The notes beneath the pieces were generated by a model, which did no database searches, was not told the origin of the DNA, and saw only the letters and a program-made list of their open reading frames with translations. Of a stretch of 14,415 nt of DNA, positions 1-7,225 are shown in pieces (positions within the stretch are counted from its first letter, which is position 1; every line of letters begins with the position of its first letter). The DNA is from DAOTUB01 sp034437455 (GTDB lineage: Bacteria; Chloroflexota; Anaerolineae; B4-G1). The DNA is taken from the NCBI GenBank assembly GCA_034437455.1, contig DAOTUB010000266.1:1-14415 (forward strand). The letters are read 5' to 3'. Position numbers and translations under genes: made by a program.

Positions 1-35
1 ACGCCCATTCCCGTGATGACGATTCGACTCTTCAT
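1..35 (-). CDS. fabF: Beta-ketoacyl-ACP synthase II-like, N-terminal fragment (runs off window)
   Basis: Only the first 11 codons and two bases of the next lie in the window. They read MKSRIVITGMG, followed by a codon beginning GT. This matches the opening beta strand of FabF-type condensing enzymes, which usually start with (K/R)(R/V)VVVTG(L/M)GVV. FabF condenses malonyl-ACP with acyl-ACP in fatty acid elongation in the cytoplasm. The ATG is preceded five bases upstream by a near-perfect ribosome binding site, AAGGAGGGA, and a TATAAT box lies further up, so this looks like the first gene of its own transcription unit. The catalytic Cys-His-His residues fall outside the window. A polyketide-type ketosynthase cannot be excluded from so few residues. 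The gene appears functionally separate from the glycan cluster that ends before it. Confidence 0.7.
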   Translation of the reverse strand, partial: MKSRIVITGMG

Positions 36-40
36 ATATG

Positions 41-49
41 TCCCTCCTT
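41..49 (-). promoter_or_regulatory. Strong Shine-Dalgarno for the FabF-like gene
   Basis: The minus strand reads AAGGAGGGA, five bases before the ATG at 35. It is the best ribosome binding site in the window and fixes the start of the FabF-like gene. Confidence 0.8.
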
Positions 50-60
50 GGCTTGATCCG

Positions 61-66
61 ATTATA
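61..66 (-). promoter_or_regulatory. Candidate -10 box (TATAAT) upstream of the FabF-like gene
   Basis: A consensus TATAAT occurs on the minus strand 25 bases before the ATG. It would give a transcript starting near base 54 with a leader of about 20 bases. No good -35 box is seen at 16-18 bases spacing (the hexamer there reads ACCGGC), so the promoter would need an activator, or the match may be chance. Confidence 0.4.
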
Positions 67-89
67 CCGGTCCCTGAAACGGGGCCGGT
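66..89. repeat. Inverted repeat abutting the -10 box; possible operator or hairpin
   Basis: ACCGGTCCC (66-74) and GGGGCCGGT (81-89) form a 9-bp stem with one T-G wobble around a TGAAAC loop. On the minus strand it sits where the spacer and -35 region of the FabF-like promoter would be, overlapping the first base of the TATAAT. That position would suit a repressor site. It lacks a following T run, so it is not a typical terminator. Confidence 0.4.
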
Positions 90-110
90 CCCCTCGTGCC
101 GCACCGCCCC

Positions 111-176
111 AGCGCTCCTAAAAAACATACCACTCCCCCGGCTGGTGGACCGCCAATCAGGGGAGCGCTAGAGTGG
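111..176. repeat. Two crossing inverted repeats
   Basis: AGCGCTCC (111-118) is exactly complementary to GGAGCGCT (162-169). CCACTC (130-135) is complementary to GAGTGG (171-176). The second arm of the shorter pair lies outside the longer pair, so as RNA the two stems would cross in pseudoknot fashion. The short arms and the GC-rich context mean chance pairing is possible. Confidence 0.3.
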
Positions 177-304
177 GAGCAGGGGCAGGCACATTAATAG
201 GGATAACACCGCGAGGGACAAAAAGTGACGGCGGGGAGACACGGAGGGAAAAAACGCAAGGGCGCATCAAGCCGGATTTGGGTATGTACGGCCCACCGGC
301 GGCG

Positions 305-334
305 AAATCGAGCAGCGGACCTGGCGCTCGATTT
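305..334. repeat. Perfect 9-bp inverted repeat downstream of the epimerase remnant
   Basis: AAATCGAGC (305-313) and GCTCGATTT (326-334) are perfectly complementary around a 12-base loop. On the minus strand the hairpin begins 35 bases after the epimerase stop codon, where a transcript end for the glycan operon would be expected. No T run follows the stem, so an intrinsic terminator is only weakly supported. Confidence 0.4.
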
Positions 335-368
335 TGAACGGGACGGGTGGCGCCCCAGTGCGCAATGG

Positions 369-897
369 TTATGTTAAAACAGGAGCAGATTTATAGACCA
401 ACGCACCAAGAGCTGTTTCCATGTCTGTTTCGGGTTGCCAGTTCAAGATTTGTTTGGATCGGGAAATGTTTGCCTGCGAGCGCTCCACCTCGCCTGGCCG
501 ACGTGGAGCAAATTGGCGTTCTAACTGTAGACCCATAAGACCATTGAGCATCTCGGCCAATTCTAATATGCTTGTTTGCTGACCACTGGCAATATTGAAA
601 ACTTGTCCGATTGCTGCGGGACAAGAACATGCCAGCAAATCTGCCTTAACCACGTCTTTTACATAGATGAAATCTCTCGTCTGAGTGCCATCACAAGATC
701 ACCGGCGCTTGACCACGTCGCACTCTGACTTTTACAGCGGCCCTCACAGAATTCAGATTCTCCCAACGACCGCTGGAAAAATTGTCAAGGATACGGACTT
801 GATCGCCACGTGCCACCAGCGCTTCCACAATATGCGAACCGATAAAGCCAGCACCACCCGTCACCAAATATATGAGCAAACCCTTCACTATTGTCAA
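369..897 (-). pseudogene. NAD-dependent sugar-nucleotide epimerase/dehydratase, internally deleted and frameshifted
   Basis: The upstream part encodes the Rossmann dinucleotide-binding start of an extended SDR epimerase: VTGGAGFIGSH, then DNFSSGRWENL. The frame then jumps to GQAPVIL and stops at a TGA. One frame over, the C-terminal part continues with DGTQTRDFIYVKDVV, FNIASGQ, APRRPGEVE and ILNWQP, all typical of the last third of UDP-glucose 4-epimerase relatives. Roughly 130 residues are missing compared with the usual length of about 310, including the region that should hold the catalytic Tyr-x-x-x-Lys. The two halves also differ by one reading frame at about base 693. An intact enzyme would make an activated sugar for the glycan, but this copy cannot be active. 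The start is uncertain: TTG at 897 or GTG at 888, neither with a good ribosome binding site. A sequencing or assembly error could explain the frameshift but not the missing core. Confidence 0.85.
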
Positions 898-1088
898 ATT
901 CCGGTATCATACAAGCTAAATGTGTGGCCTTGCCAGACATCCCCAAGGCGTCGTGCAGCTAGATCAATACGGCGTAATCCTTTATCAATGACGACCCAAA
1001 CGAGTTTATAAGGGAGACGAATTGGGCTTGCTGCCTCGTCTTGATCAACGGTGAGCGCGATATTTTTGGACAGCTTGATCCACGTAAT
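894..1088 (-). pseudogene. Unrecognised 64-codon frame lacking a start; possible C-terminal remnant of a lost gene
   Basis: Between the SGNH-like gene and the epimerase remnant, one minus-strand frame stays open for 64 codons from a TAG (1089-1091) to a TGA at 894-896. It contains no ATG or GTG, and its only TTG lies near the end. The product looks protein-like, with parts such as SPIRLPYKLVWVVIDKGL and RRIDLAARRLGDVWQG. Its TGA overlaps the TTG where the epimerase frame begins, a typical junction between co-transcribed genes. The simplest reading is the tail of a gene whose front was lost when the SGNH-like gene came to lie next to it; the first dozen or so codons overlap the SGNH gene in another frame. 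I do not recognise the family. A chance open frame is the alternative. Confidence 0.4.
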
Positions 1089-1914
1089 CTACAAAGAGCG
1101 GGCCAATGGTTTGATTGGCCTGTGTATTTGGATGCGAATCTATGCTGTCGGGATCGCGCTGATAGGCCGTACGTAACATATTGGTTTCCGGATCCGCTAG
1201 CAAGTCAAAGAAATCAAAGACAAACAGATTCGAACGTCCCGCCAGAAATTCATCAGACTTGAGCCAGTTGGCCAAGATGCGGGCTCGGGCGGCATCCTCC
1301 ATAGTCGTTTTCTTGGGATGCAAGGGCGGCGTGGTGAGAAAGATAAATATCCTATCAGGATGTTGGTCAACCGCGTCGCGCATCTCTAAATACCAGGCCT
1401 TGTTTTGCGTGAGCATCGCTTCGCTTTTGATGGCGCTGTTCGGGAAACAGGATTTAAAGATCAGCACCTCGTGCTGTAGCAGCCGGCTGAAAGCGTTGTC
1501 GGGGGGATCGTGCACCGGCTGGGTAAAAAGGACGGCCAGACCTTCAGGGTTTGTGTTGCCCCCATCTCTGGCCTCGGGCTTGATTTCAGGAATATTATAA
1601 CTTTTCCCCGTGCGTGTACCGTCGGGGCGTGTCAACCCTTTGGTGTTATAGTCGTGATCCCAGAACTGATAGCCGCGCTGGGTGAACAGGGCGCGCACGT
1701 CACCTTGCGCGATCAGATTTTCCCCGGTGGAGTGATGCAAGAAAATCAGGTTGGTATATGTCCCATCACTCTCAACCCGCTCGGTACTTACCGGTAGTGG
1801 GCGAGCTAACCGCCCCTTGAGCCAGTTCCAGGCTCGATTGCCAAAAAGCGCGGCAAATGCCACGCCCAAGACAAAAATCACCATCATGCCTATGAAGAGA
1901 TATTGTTTTGTCAT
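1045..1914 (-). CDS. Membrane-anchored SGNH/GDSL-like hydrolase (putative glycan esterase)
   Basis: The protein is 289 residues from the ATG at 1914, chosen because AAAAGGA lies about eight bases upstream and the reading begins at once with a membrane helix (about residues 4-24). A TTG start 14 codons earlier (1956) is possible but has no ribosome binding site. After the anchor comes NLIFLHHSTGENLI (about 55-68), where the Ser of HHSTG may play the nucleophile role of block I in SGNH hydrolases. Further on are LIFKSCFPNS (151-160), a strand-like IFIFLTTPPLHP, FVFDFFDLLADP and finally DSIDSHPN (256-263) followed by GPLFVDYV, which resembles the C-terminal Asp-His block V. The Asp-His spacing is not classical, so activity is inferred. 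In this glycan cluster it could remove or transfer acetyl groups outside the membrane, the counterpart of the acetyltransferase at 12955-13575. Confidence 0.6.
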   Translation of the reverse strand: MTKQYLFIGMMVIFVLGVAFAALFGNRAWNWLKGRLARPLPVSTERVESDGTYTNLIFLHHSTGENLIAQGDVRALFTQRGYQFWDHDYNTKGLTRPDGTRTGKSYNIPEIKPEARDGGNTNPEGLAVLFTQPVHDPPDNAFSRLLQHEVLIFKSCFPNSAIKSEAMLTQNKAWYLEMRDAVDQHPDRIFIFLTTPPLHPKKTTMEDAARARILANWLKSDEFLAGRSNLFVFDFFDLLADPETNMLRTAYQRDPDSIDSHPNTQANQTIGPLFVDYVDQAVQKYRAHR

Positions 1915-2011
1915 GGCAGCGTATCCTTTTCTAGTTCTACTCAATACGTCCATCAAACTCTGCCTCTATCCCCATTTCTCGATAATTTATCATTCAGTTC
2001 AGCAATACATA

Positions 2012-4273
2012 CTAAAAGTCCGTTAAAACTAGTGGCAAAAAGATGACAATGACGTCACCAACAAACTCATCAGCTCCCATATCCACGGCGTCGGGGGGGC
2101 GGGGGTCACCTTCAAAATCAGCAGTCGGCGCACCAGCGCCTGTCCCGGCATCAATGGCCGGTGAATCCATTCCCAGGTGATAGTTTCCTGTAGCACGATG
2201 GACAAACTTGGGGTCGACCGAGATGTTGCCGCTGCCAGCGAGGCCCTCTTGTACGTCAGAATAGGTGATGTCACAATTGCCGCCGGAACAGTTGATGTCA
2301 TCGGTGCCATTGAAGGCCAGGATGCTGTTGAGTATGACCAGGCTGTCATTCGGGCAGTCGGTATCAAAGGCGATGCCTCCAGGACCTTCAGTAGCGCTGT
2401 TGCCGGCAATAGTGACGTTGACCAATCGGCCGGAGGAACGCCAGAAACTCATAGCGCCTGCTTCGCCAGCTGTGGCGCGGTTGTCCAAGACGAACGTGTT
2501 GGTCATAGCCAGTGTGCTGTACCGGACTCGCAGACCGGCTTCCTGGCTGGCCGTGTTGCCGTCAATTCTACTATTGTAGATGTGGAGGGCCGAGTCTGTG
2601 TCGATAAAAATCCCACCTCCCTGACTCGCTGTGTTGTTGACGATGGTCGTAGCGATCAAAGTGGATTGCGAATCGCTCCGGATGACCAGCCCTCCTCCAA
2701 CTATTGCGGCGACGTTGTTTGTAATCAGGCTGTCAGAGATGATGGGCGAGGCGTGGCCGACATAGATCCCGCCAGCCCAGCCGGCCACCGACGCGTTGCT
2801 GCTGACAACTGTATTTTCGATTAGTGGTGCGCCCGTCGCGATATCCATACCGCCGCCGCTGCTTCGGGCGATGTTGCCGGTCACCGTACAGTTTCGGATG
2901 GATGGAAAAGTTGATCCGACTAGATGGATACCGCCGCCGTACTCTGCAGATCCGTTGGTGATTGTCAGCCCATCCAGCACGGCTTCACCGCTGCCATCTC
3001 CCAAGGTAACTACTGAACTACCCCACTGGGTCGGGTTCCCCTGACTCAAGACTGGGTTGCTGCCATATTTTATCCAGATGATGCCGTCACTCGAGGTCGC
3101 CTGGCCAAAAGCTTGCTCGCCGCTTGCTCCTGCCCGGTACCACATTTGATAGGCTGTCGCGTTTTTCTTTAACACTGTCGGATAGATAACCTCTCCTTCT
3201 TCCCAGGTGTTCGTCGTACCGCTTAGTACCGGGTTGTTCGGCGATGTGGTCCAGTTCACACCATCATCGGACCAGGCATAGCCAATCTGCGGCTTTGGGT
3301 TCGACCAGCTCTCGGCGGTGTACCACATCTCGTATCTATCCGTACCAGTGATCACCTGGGGAGCATAGACCTGAGCTTCATCCCATGCCCCAGAGGTCCC
3401 CGACCGCAGCGCTGGGGCGTCCAGGTGCTTAGTCCAGGTCAGGCCATCGGACGAAGTCGCTAGCCAGATAATTCTACCTCCCGAATACCACATTTTATAG
3501 TCGCCTGGGCCGTCTTGGATGACCGTCGGAAAGTCGAAAGAGGATCCGTCAGAGGTGTCAGGGTACAAGACTGGGTTGTCATCGTACTTGGTCCAGGTCA
3601 AGCCGTCAGGCGAGGTAGCGTAGCCGATGGCCCTTTTACCTGTATTGTTCAGGCCGACGTACCACATCTGAAAGCCGGTCCCCGTAGTCAGAACGGTTGG
3701 GTTGGCTACACCAGCCTCATCCCACGCGCCCAACGGGCCGACCTCCAACAGGGAGGCACTCAACGGCTGAAACCAGTTGACGCCGTCAGGCGAGTCGGCG
3801 TAGCCAATCCTCTCTCCCTTCATCTCGTTGCCTGCTGAATACCACATCCGAAAAGTCGAGCCATCTTTGATGACAGCGGGGGAGCCGATCCAGTCGCCAT
3901 CCCAGTCGCCTGGCACTGCCGGGTTGTCGCTCGTGACGATTGTCTCGTAGCGGGTAATATCTCGTGTCCAGGAGAGAGATGTCGCGGTATAACCACCTAT
4001 CAACTTTACCTGGGTGCCGATGAACAGGTGCTCGACGTACGTCCCCTGGGTTACTAGGATGGTGTCCCCATCATCGGCAGAGTTCAGCGCCCGGCTGATG
4101 GTCCGAAACGGGCTGTCTAGTGTGCCAGCACCACATACTTTACAGTTCCCATCCACATACCAGGTTAGGGCTGCTGTCTGTGCCCGAGTCACTCCCTGAC
4201 TGGGCATCGCGACGGCGAGAGCTAACAGCCCCAGTGCCAAAATCGATCCAATTAATGAGAGCTTGAAGTTCAT
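2012..4273 (-). CDS. Secreted beta-helix protein with an inserted five-bladed propeller
   Basis: 753 residues with a signal peptide (about 1-31, ending near SQGVTRAQ). Residues 38-113 are a DUF1565-like start of a right-handed beta-helix (SPFRTISRALNSADDGDTI, VTQGTYVE, VKLIGGY). Residues about 114-417 hold five repeats with the pattern P(T/A/Q)V, MWY, IGYA, S(P/D/S)DG, W, NPVL, a five-bladed propeller like those of GH43/GH32-type folds. From about 418 the beta-helix resumes (AVLDGLTITNGSAEYGGGIH) with many GGG(I/L/M) turns to about 690, then the usual end (NYHLGMDSPAIDAG, DMGADEF) and the tail VIFLPLVLTDF. It is probably exported and surface-attached or released. Carbohydrate binding or cleavage is plausible, but no catalytic residues are assigned. 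The ATG lies 12 bases after the previous gene's TGA, with GAGGGA between, indicating coupling. Confidence 0.8.
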   Translation of the reverse strand: MNFKLSLIGSILALGLLALAVAMPSQGVTRAQTAALTWYVDGNCKVCGAGTLDSPFRTISRALNSADDGDTILVTQGTYVEHLFIGTQVKLIGGYTATSLSWTRDITRYETIVTSDNPAVPGDWDGDWIGSPAVIKDGSTFRMWYSAGNEMKGERIGYADSPDGVNWFQPLSASLLEVGPLGAWDEAGVANPTVLTTGTGFQMWYVGLNNTGKRAIGYATSPDGLTWTKYDDNPVLYPDTSDGSSFDFPTVIQDGPGDYKMWYSGGRIIWLATSSDGLTWTKHLDAPALRSGTSGAWDEAQVYAPQVITGTDRYEMWYTAESWSNPKPQIGYAWSDDGVNWTTSPNNPVLSGTTNTWEEGEVIYPTVLKKNATAYQMWYRAGASGEQAFGQATSSDGIIWIKYGSNPVLSQGNPTQWGSSVVTLGDGSGEAVLDGLTITNGSAEYGGGIHLVGSTFPSIRNCTVTGNIARSSGGGMDIATGAPLIENTVVSSNASVAGWAGGIYVGHASPIISDSLITNNVAAIVGGGLVIRSDSQSTLIATTIVNNTASQGGGIFIDTDSALHIYNSRIDGNTASQEAGLRVRYSTLAMTNTFVLDNRATAGEAGAMSFWRSSGRLVNVTIAGNSATEGPGGIAFDTDCPNDSLVILNSILAFNGTDDINCSGGNCDITYSDVQEGLAGSGNISVDPKFVHRATGNYHLGMDSPAIDAGTGAGAPTADFEGDPRPPDAVDMGADEFVGDVIVIFLPLVLTDF

Positions 4274-4285
4274 ATCATGTTTCCC

Positions 4286-7195
4286 TCAGCGTCCAGTCCA
4301 ACGCGTCCGCAACAACAGCGGCAGATATGTCTGGTATGTCTGCTCAATAACGGTCAAGGTGAAAGGCACTGTCCGTATGATGTTTTCACCTGTGGCTACT
4401 GCCAGCAATGAGTATTCTCCTGCCAGACTATCGAGCGGCAGGGTCAGAGTCAGCACGCTACTGCCTGATGGGAGCAATGGGTTGCAACTCCAGGCCGTCG
4501 CTATGCCGGCAGGCAACCCGCTGACCCACAGATTGACGGGCCGGTCAAAGCCATACAGACCAGTGACCATCGCCGTATAGGTCACCACGTGGCCCAGTGA
4601 GATGGCTTGACCGTCGGGTGTGACGTCCAACGCGAGGTCAGGTGCGACGTCATTCTCCCATAGCCTGATCTCGCCCGACATGCTGACAAATGCCACTGCG
4701 ATCAGATCTAGGTCCCCATCGCGATCCAAGTCCGCTACGCTGCCTGTCCACGTGTCCTCTCCTAATGCGCCAATGTTGTGACGCACCCAGGTGGTCTCTG
4801 ATATGACTGTCCCAAAGGCTAGTCCACTATTCTCCCAGACCATCACCTGGTGTGGTTCCCTCTCTCTGCTCCCAGCGACGAGGTCCAGGTCTCCATCCCG
4901 GTCCAAGTCCCCTGGCTCCACCCAATTCAGGTCCGCGTTCAGCCAACTGTGATTTTCTCCAACAGCCACGGCTGAGGGTGCCCATAGCTCCCCACTGAAG
5001 GGTGTGCCGTCGTTCTGCCAACCCATGAGCATAAAGTCTCCTTCGATCTTTTGCGTAGCCACGATGTCCAAGTTCCCGTCATGATCCAGGTCAGCCAGTG
5101 CCACATGGGTGATCGTAGCGCCCCAGAAGCCGTGGTAGAATAACCCCAATGTCTCGATTGCCGGGTCCCGTCCCACGTTGAACTCGGTCCATTGGCCCCC
5201 CCCGTCGTTGCGAAAGGCGCGGATCTGATAGACGTCCGGCCATTGATCCTGGGGGACCGGGTTGTGTACATCTCCCACCGGTGGTGCATGGTAGGTCCCG
5301 ATGACGATGTCTAGGTCTCCATCGTTGTCCAGGTCGCCCACGTCCAGACTCAGCACAGAATAATAAGCCAGCCCCACCTCCGTCACCGACCATGTGTCAC
5401 TGAATGGCGCTTCCGGCGCATGCCATACCATAACCTTGTACTCATCGCTCGGCGTGTTCGCCCATGACAGCCCCCCCCCGGAAACGATATCGAGGCGCCC
5501 ATCTCCGTCAATGTCCGCCAACTTTAGTGCGCCCACTCTCTGGTTCCCAATCTGCCGCCACGACCATTCGCTTTCAAACGGATGTCCATCGTTCTGCCAA
5601 ATCGTCGGTCCATGAGGATGATAATACCCCGCCACCAGGTCTATGTCCCCGTCATTGTCCAGATCACCGGCTGCTAGTCCCGTCAATGTCCACCAGTCCG
5701 TTACTTCTCCCACTTGATGTCCAGTCCAGTCTCCATCAAACGGTGTCCCGTCGTTCCGCCATGCCATGATCTGGCCATTTATCTCTCCAGTGACCAGGTC
5801 AGAGTACCCATCTCCATCCAGATCGCTCACCGCCAGGGCCATAGTCCAGGCGCCATTGACGCCCGCGCTGTGCCCCGTGCTGTCAAATCCCACTGCCCAG
5901 GGAGCTGACTGGTTGGGCCATGCCTTAATCCCGTCTCCGCCGCTGGTCACAAGGTCTAGGTCACCGTCTTGGTCCAGGTTAGCTGGCCTTATGCTTGTTA
6001 GGAAATCATTATCCGTTCCAAGCAGATGCATGGTCCAGGCTGTGTCAAACGGCCCTACGCCGCTTTCCCAGGCGATGACCTGAGTGGGCGTGCTTTCCAC
6101 GACACCTACCAACTCTGGTTTGGCATCGTGATTTAGGTCTGCGCTGATTATGCCTCTCAAATCGCCCGCAACGCTCCCCAGGACAAGCCCAGTGCCCCAT
6201 CCCTTGCTAAATGGCGCTGTTCCGGGGTTGCGCCAGGCGCGCAGGGTTCCATTCTCGGTTCCAACAGCCACGTCCAAACAGTTGTCCCCGTCCAGATCTA
6301 TCACAACCAATCGTCGCCCTGCCGGTAGGGATAAAGTGCCGGCACCCACCAGATCCGCGCTTTCCGTCCAATCTGCGTTAAAAGGTGCGCCGGGGTTGCG
6401 CCATAAGCGTATTGTTGGGCCTGCGCCATCGCTCACTATGATCAAGTCTAGCCGACCATCGCGATCCAGATCTCCTATCCCTAACGCTGTGACAGCGCCT
6501 TCCAGCGCCGGCAACACTTGGACGGTACTCCAGGGAGTCGTCAGATCATCTTGCAGCACCAGTGGATTGCGCCACATCCGCACGACGCCATCTGCTCCAC
6601 CGGCTATGATATCCAAAGCCCCATCTCGGTCTAGGTCCGCCACGGCCAGCGTACCTTGCTGCACGGCGACCGGCGTTGTCAGTACGGTCCCAACCACCCA
6701 CGTCTCGCTGAACGCTGCGTGTGGGTTTCCCCATATCTGGATATCTGTACCCGAGGCCGTCACCAAGTCTGAGCGGCCGTCCCGGTTCAAATCGCCGGTG
6801 TCCAGCCCCACAATCTTTTCTGCCATCATCCCTACGCTGCGGGTTATGTCCCATGTTCTGTCCAACCCAGCTATGTTGCGTGCGATTTGCAAAACCAGGC
6901 CCTCACTGTAAACTATATCCACTTGCCCATCTCTATCCAGGTCAACAGCAAGGAGGACACTTGTGTCGCTCTCAAAAGGGACAATGCTTGTCGGTGATTC
7001 GAAAGAAAAATGTCCGCCGGTAGCTGACCCAATACGATCGGATTGATTGGTTGTATTGAGCCCGGCAATCATCGGTGAGGACACTTGGTGTGACGATAGC
7101 GCAGTTACCTTGGCGTCAAAGAGAACGATGGCCAATAATAACCCGGCAAATGTCACAACCCTCAAGTATTTTGCTAGAAAATGGCTGATTGACAC
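4286..7195 (-). CDS. Secreted FG-GAP/VCBS repeat protein with 14 repeats and a C-terminal Ig-like domain
   Basis: 969 residues from a GTG start with GAGAGGT six bases upstream. An N-terminal hydrophobic segment (about 12-32) acts as signal or anchor. Fourteen calcium-binding-type loops of the pattern DLDxDGxxDLV occur near residues 84, 133, 186, 240, 299, 352, 405, 457, 509, 559, 619, 700, 761 and 820. Between them recur W(R/Q)N(P/D)G and PFxxxW. Fourteen FG-GAP units would make two seven-bladed propellers, as in integrin-alpha-type folds. The fifth and sixth loops are degenerate (DLDGDNCLD, DLNHDAKPE). Residues about 851-950 look like an Ig-like strand-rich domain, followed by TYLPLLLR and six more residues. 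Such proteins are usually extracellular adhesion or ligand-binding proteins. Here it lies between a GT2 gene (30 bases upstream) and the helix-propeller gene. The ligand is unknown. Confidence 0.85.
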   Translation of the reverse strand: MSISHFLAKYLRVVTFAGLLLAIVLFDAKVTALSSHQVSSPMIAGLNTTNQSDRIGSATGGHFSFESPTSIVPFESDTSVLLAVDLDRDGQVDIVYSEGLVLQIARNIAGLDRTWDITRSVGMMAEKIVGLDTGDLNRDGRSDLVTASGTDIQIWGNPHAAFSETWVVGTVLTTPVAVQQGTLAVADLDRDGALDIIAGGADGVVRMWRNPLVLQDDLTTPWSTVQVLPALEGAVTALGIGDLDRDGRLDLIIVSDGAGPTIRLWRNPGAPFNADWTESADLVGAGTLSLPAGRRLVVIDLDGDNCLDVAVGTENGTLRAWRNPGTAPFSKGWGTGLVLGSVAGDLRGIISADLNHDAKPELVGVVESTPTQVIAWESGVGPFDTAWTMHLLGTDNDFLTSIRPANLDQDGDLDLVTSGGDGIKAWPNQSAPWAVGFDSTGHSAGVNGAWTMALAVSDLDGDGYSDLVTGEINGQIMAWRNDGTPFDGDWTGHQVGEVTDWWTLTGLAAGDLDNDGDIDLVAGYYHPHGPTIWQNDGHPFESEWSWRQIGNQRVGALKLADIDGDGRLDIVSGGGLSWANTPSDEYKVMVWHAPEAPFSDTWSVTEVGLAYYSVLSLDVGDLDNDGDLDIVIGTYHAPPVGDVHNPVPQDQWPDVYQIRAFRNDGGGQWTEFNVGRDPAIETLGLFYHGFWGATITHVALADLDHDGNLDIVATQKIEGDFMLMGWQNDGTPFSGELWAPSAVAVGENHSWLNADLNWVEPGDLDRDGDLDLVAGSREREPHQVMVWENSGLAFGTVISETTWVRHNIGALGEDTWTGSVADLDRDGDLDLIAVAFVSMSGEIRLWENDVAPDLALDVTPDGQAISLGHVVTYTAMVTGLYGFDRPVNLWVSGLPAGIATAWSCNPLLPSGSSVLTLTLPLDSLAGEYSLLAVATGENIIRTVPFTLTVIEQTYQTYLPLLLRTRWTGR

Positions 7196-7225
7196 TATTT
7201 ACCTCTCGTATGCAATAAACAAATG

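Larger units (their letters stand above)
36..368. other. Gene-free stretch between the decayed epimerase and the FabF-like gene
   Basis: No convincing coding frame was found on either strand. The stretch is GC-rich near the FabF-like gene. It holds the ribosome binding site, the TATAAT box and three sets of inverted repeats (66-89, 111-176 and 305-334). The purine-rich part around 200-260 shows no motif I recognise. It marks the boundary between the glycan cluster and the neighbouring fatty-acid gene. Confidence 0.6.

Noticed and set aside
201..212. A stretch resembling the first half of the I-SceI homing endonuclease site (TAGGGATAACA)
   Set aside because: Only the first 11 bases match and the second half of the 18-base site is absent. 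No homing endonuclease gene is present.
892..897. TTGACA on the minus strand as a -35 box
   Set aside because: It coincides with the possible start codon of the epimerase frame, and the hexamer 17 bases on (CATATA) is a poor -10. A promoter there would lie inside the epimerase coding part.
347..1011. Plus-strand open frames (347-538 and 685-1011) across the epimerase region
   Set aside because: The minus strand shows clear epimerase motifs over most of this region. The plus-strand products resemble nothing known and span the decayed region by chance.
2177..2824. A 215-codon plus-strand open frame opposite the helix-propeller gene
   Set aside because: The opposite strand encodes the conserved beta-helix turns, and the plus-strand product has no recognisable features or ribosome binding site.
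6150..6911. A 253-codon plus-strand open frame inside the FG-GAP gene
   Set aside because: It lies wholly opposite the well-supported FG-GAP repeats, its product is low-complexity and rich in Ser, Pro and Arg, and it has no family features. It is a by-product of the repeated codons on the other strand.
4286..7195. The regularly spaced repeats here as a possible CRISPR array or tandem DNA repeat
   Set aside because: The periodicity is at the protein level (FG-GAP units of about 50 residues with variable spacing) and the DNA repeats are diverged, so this is a coding repeat.
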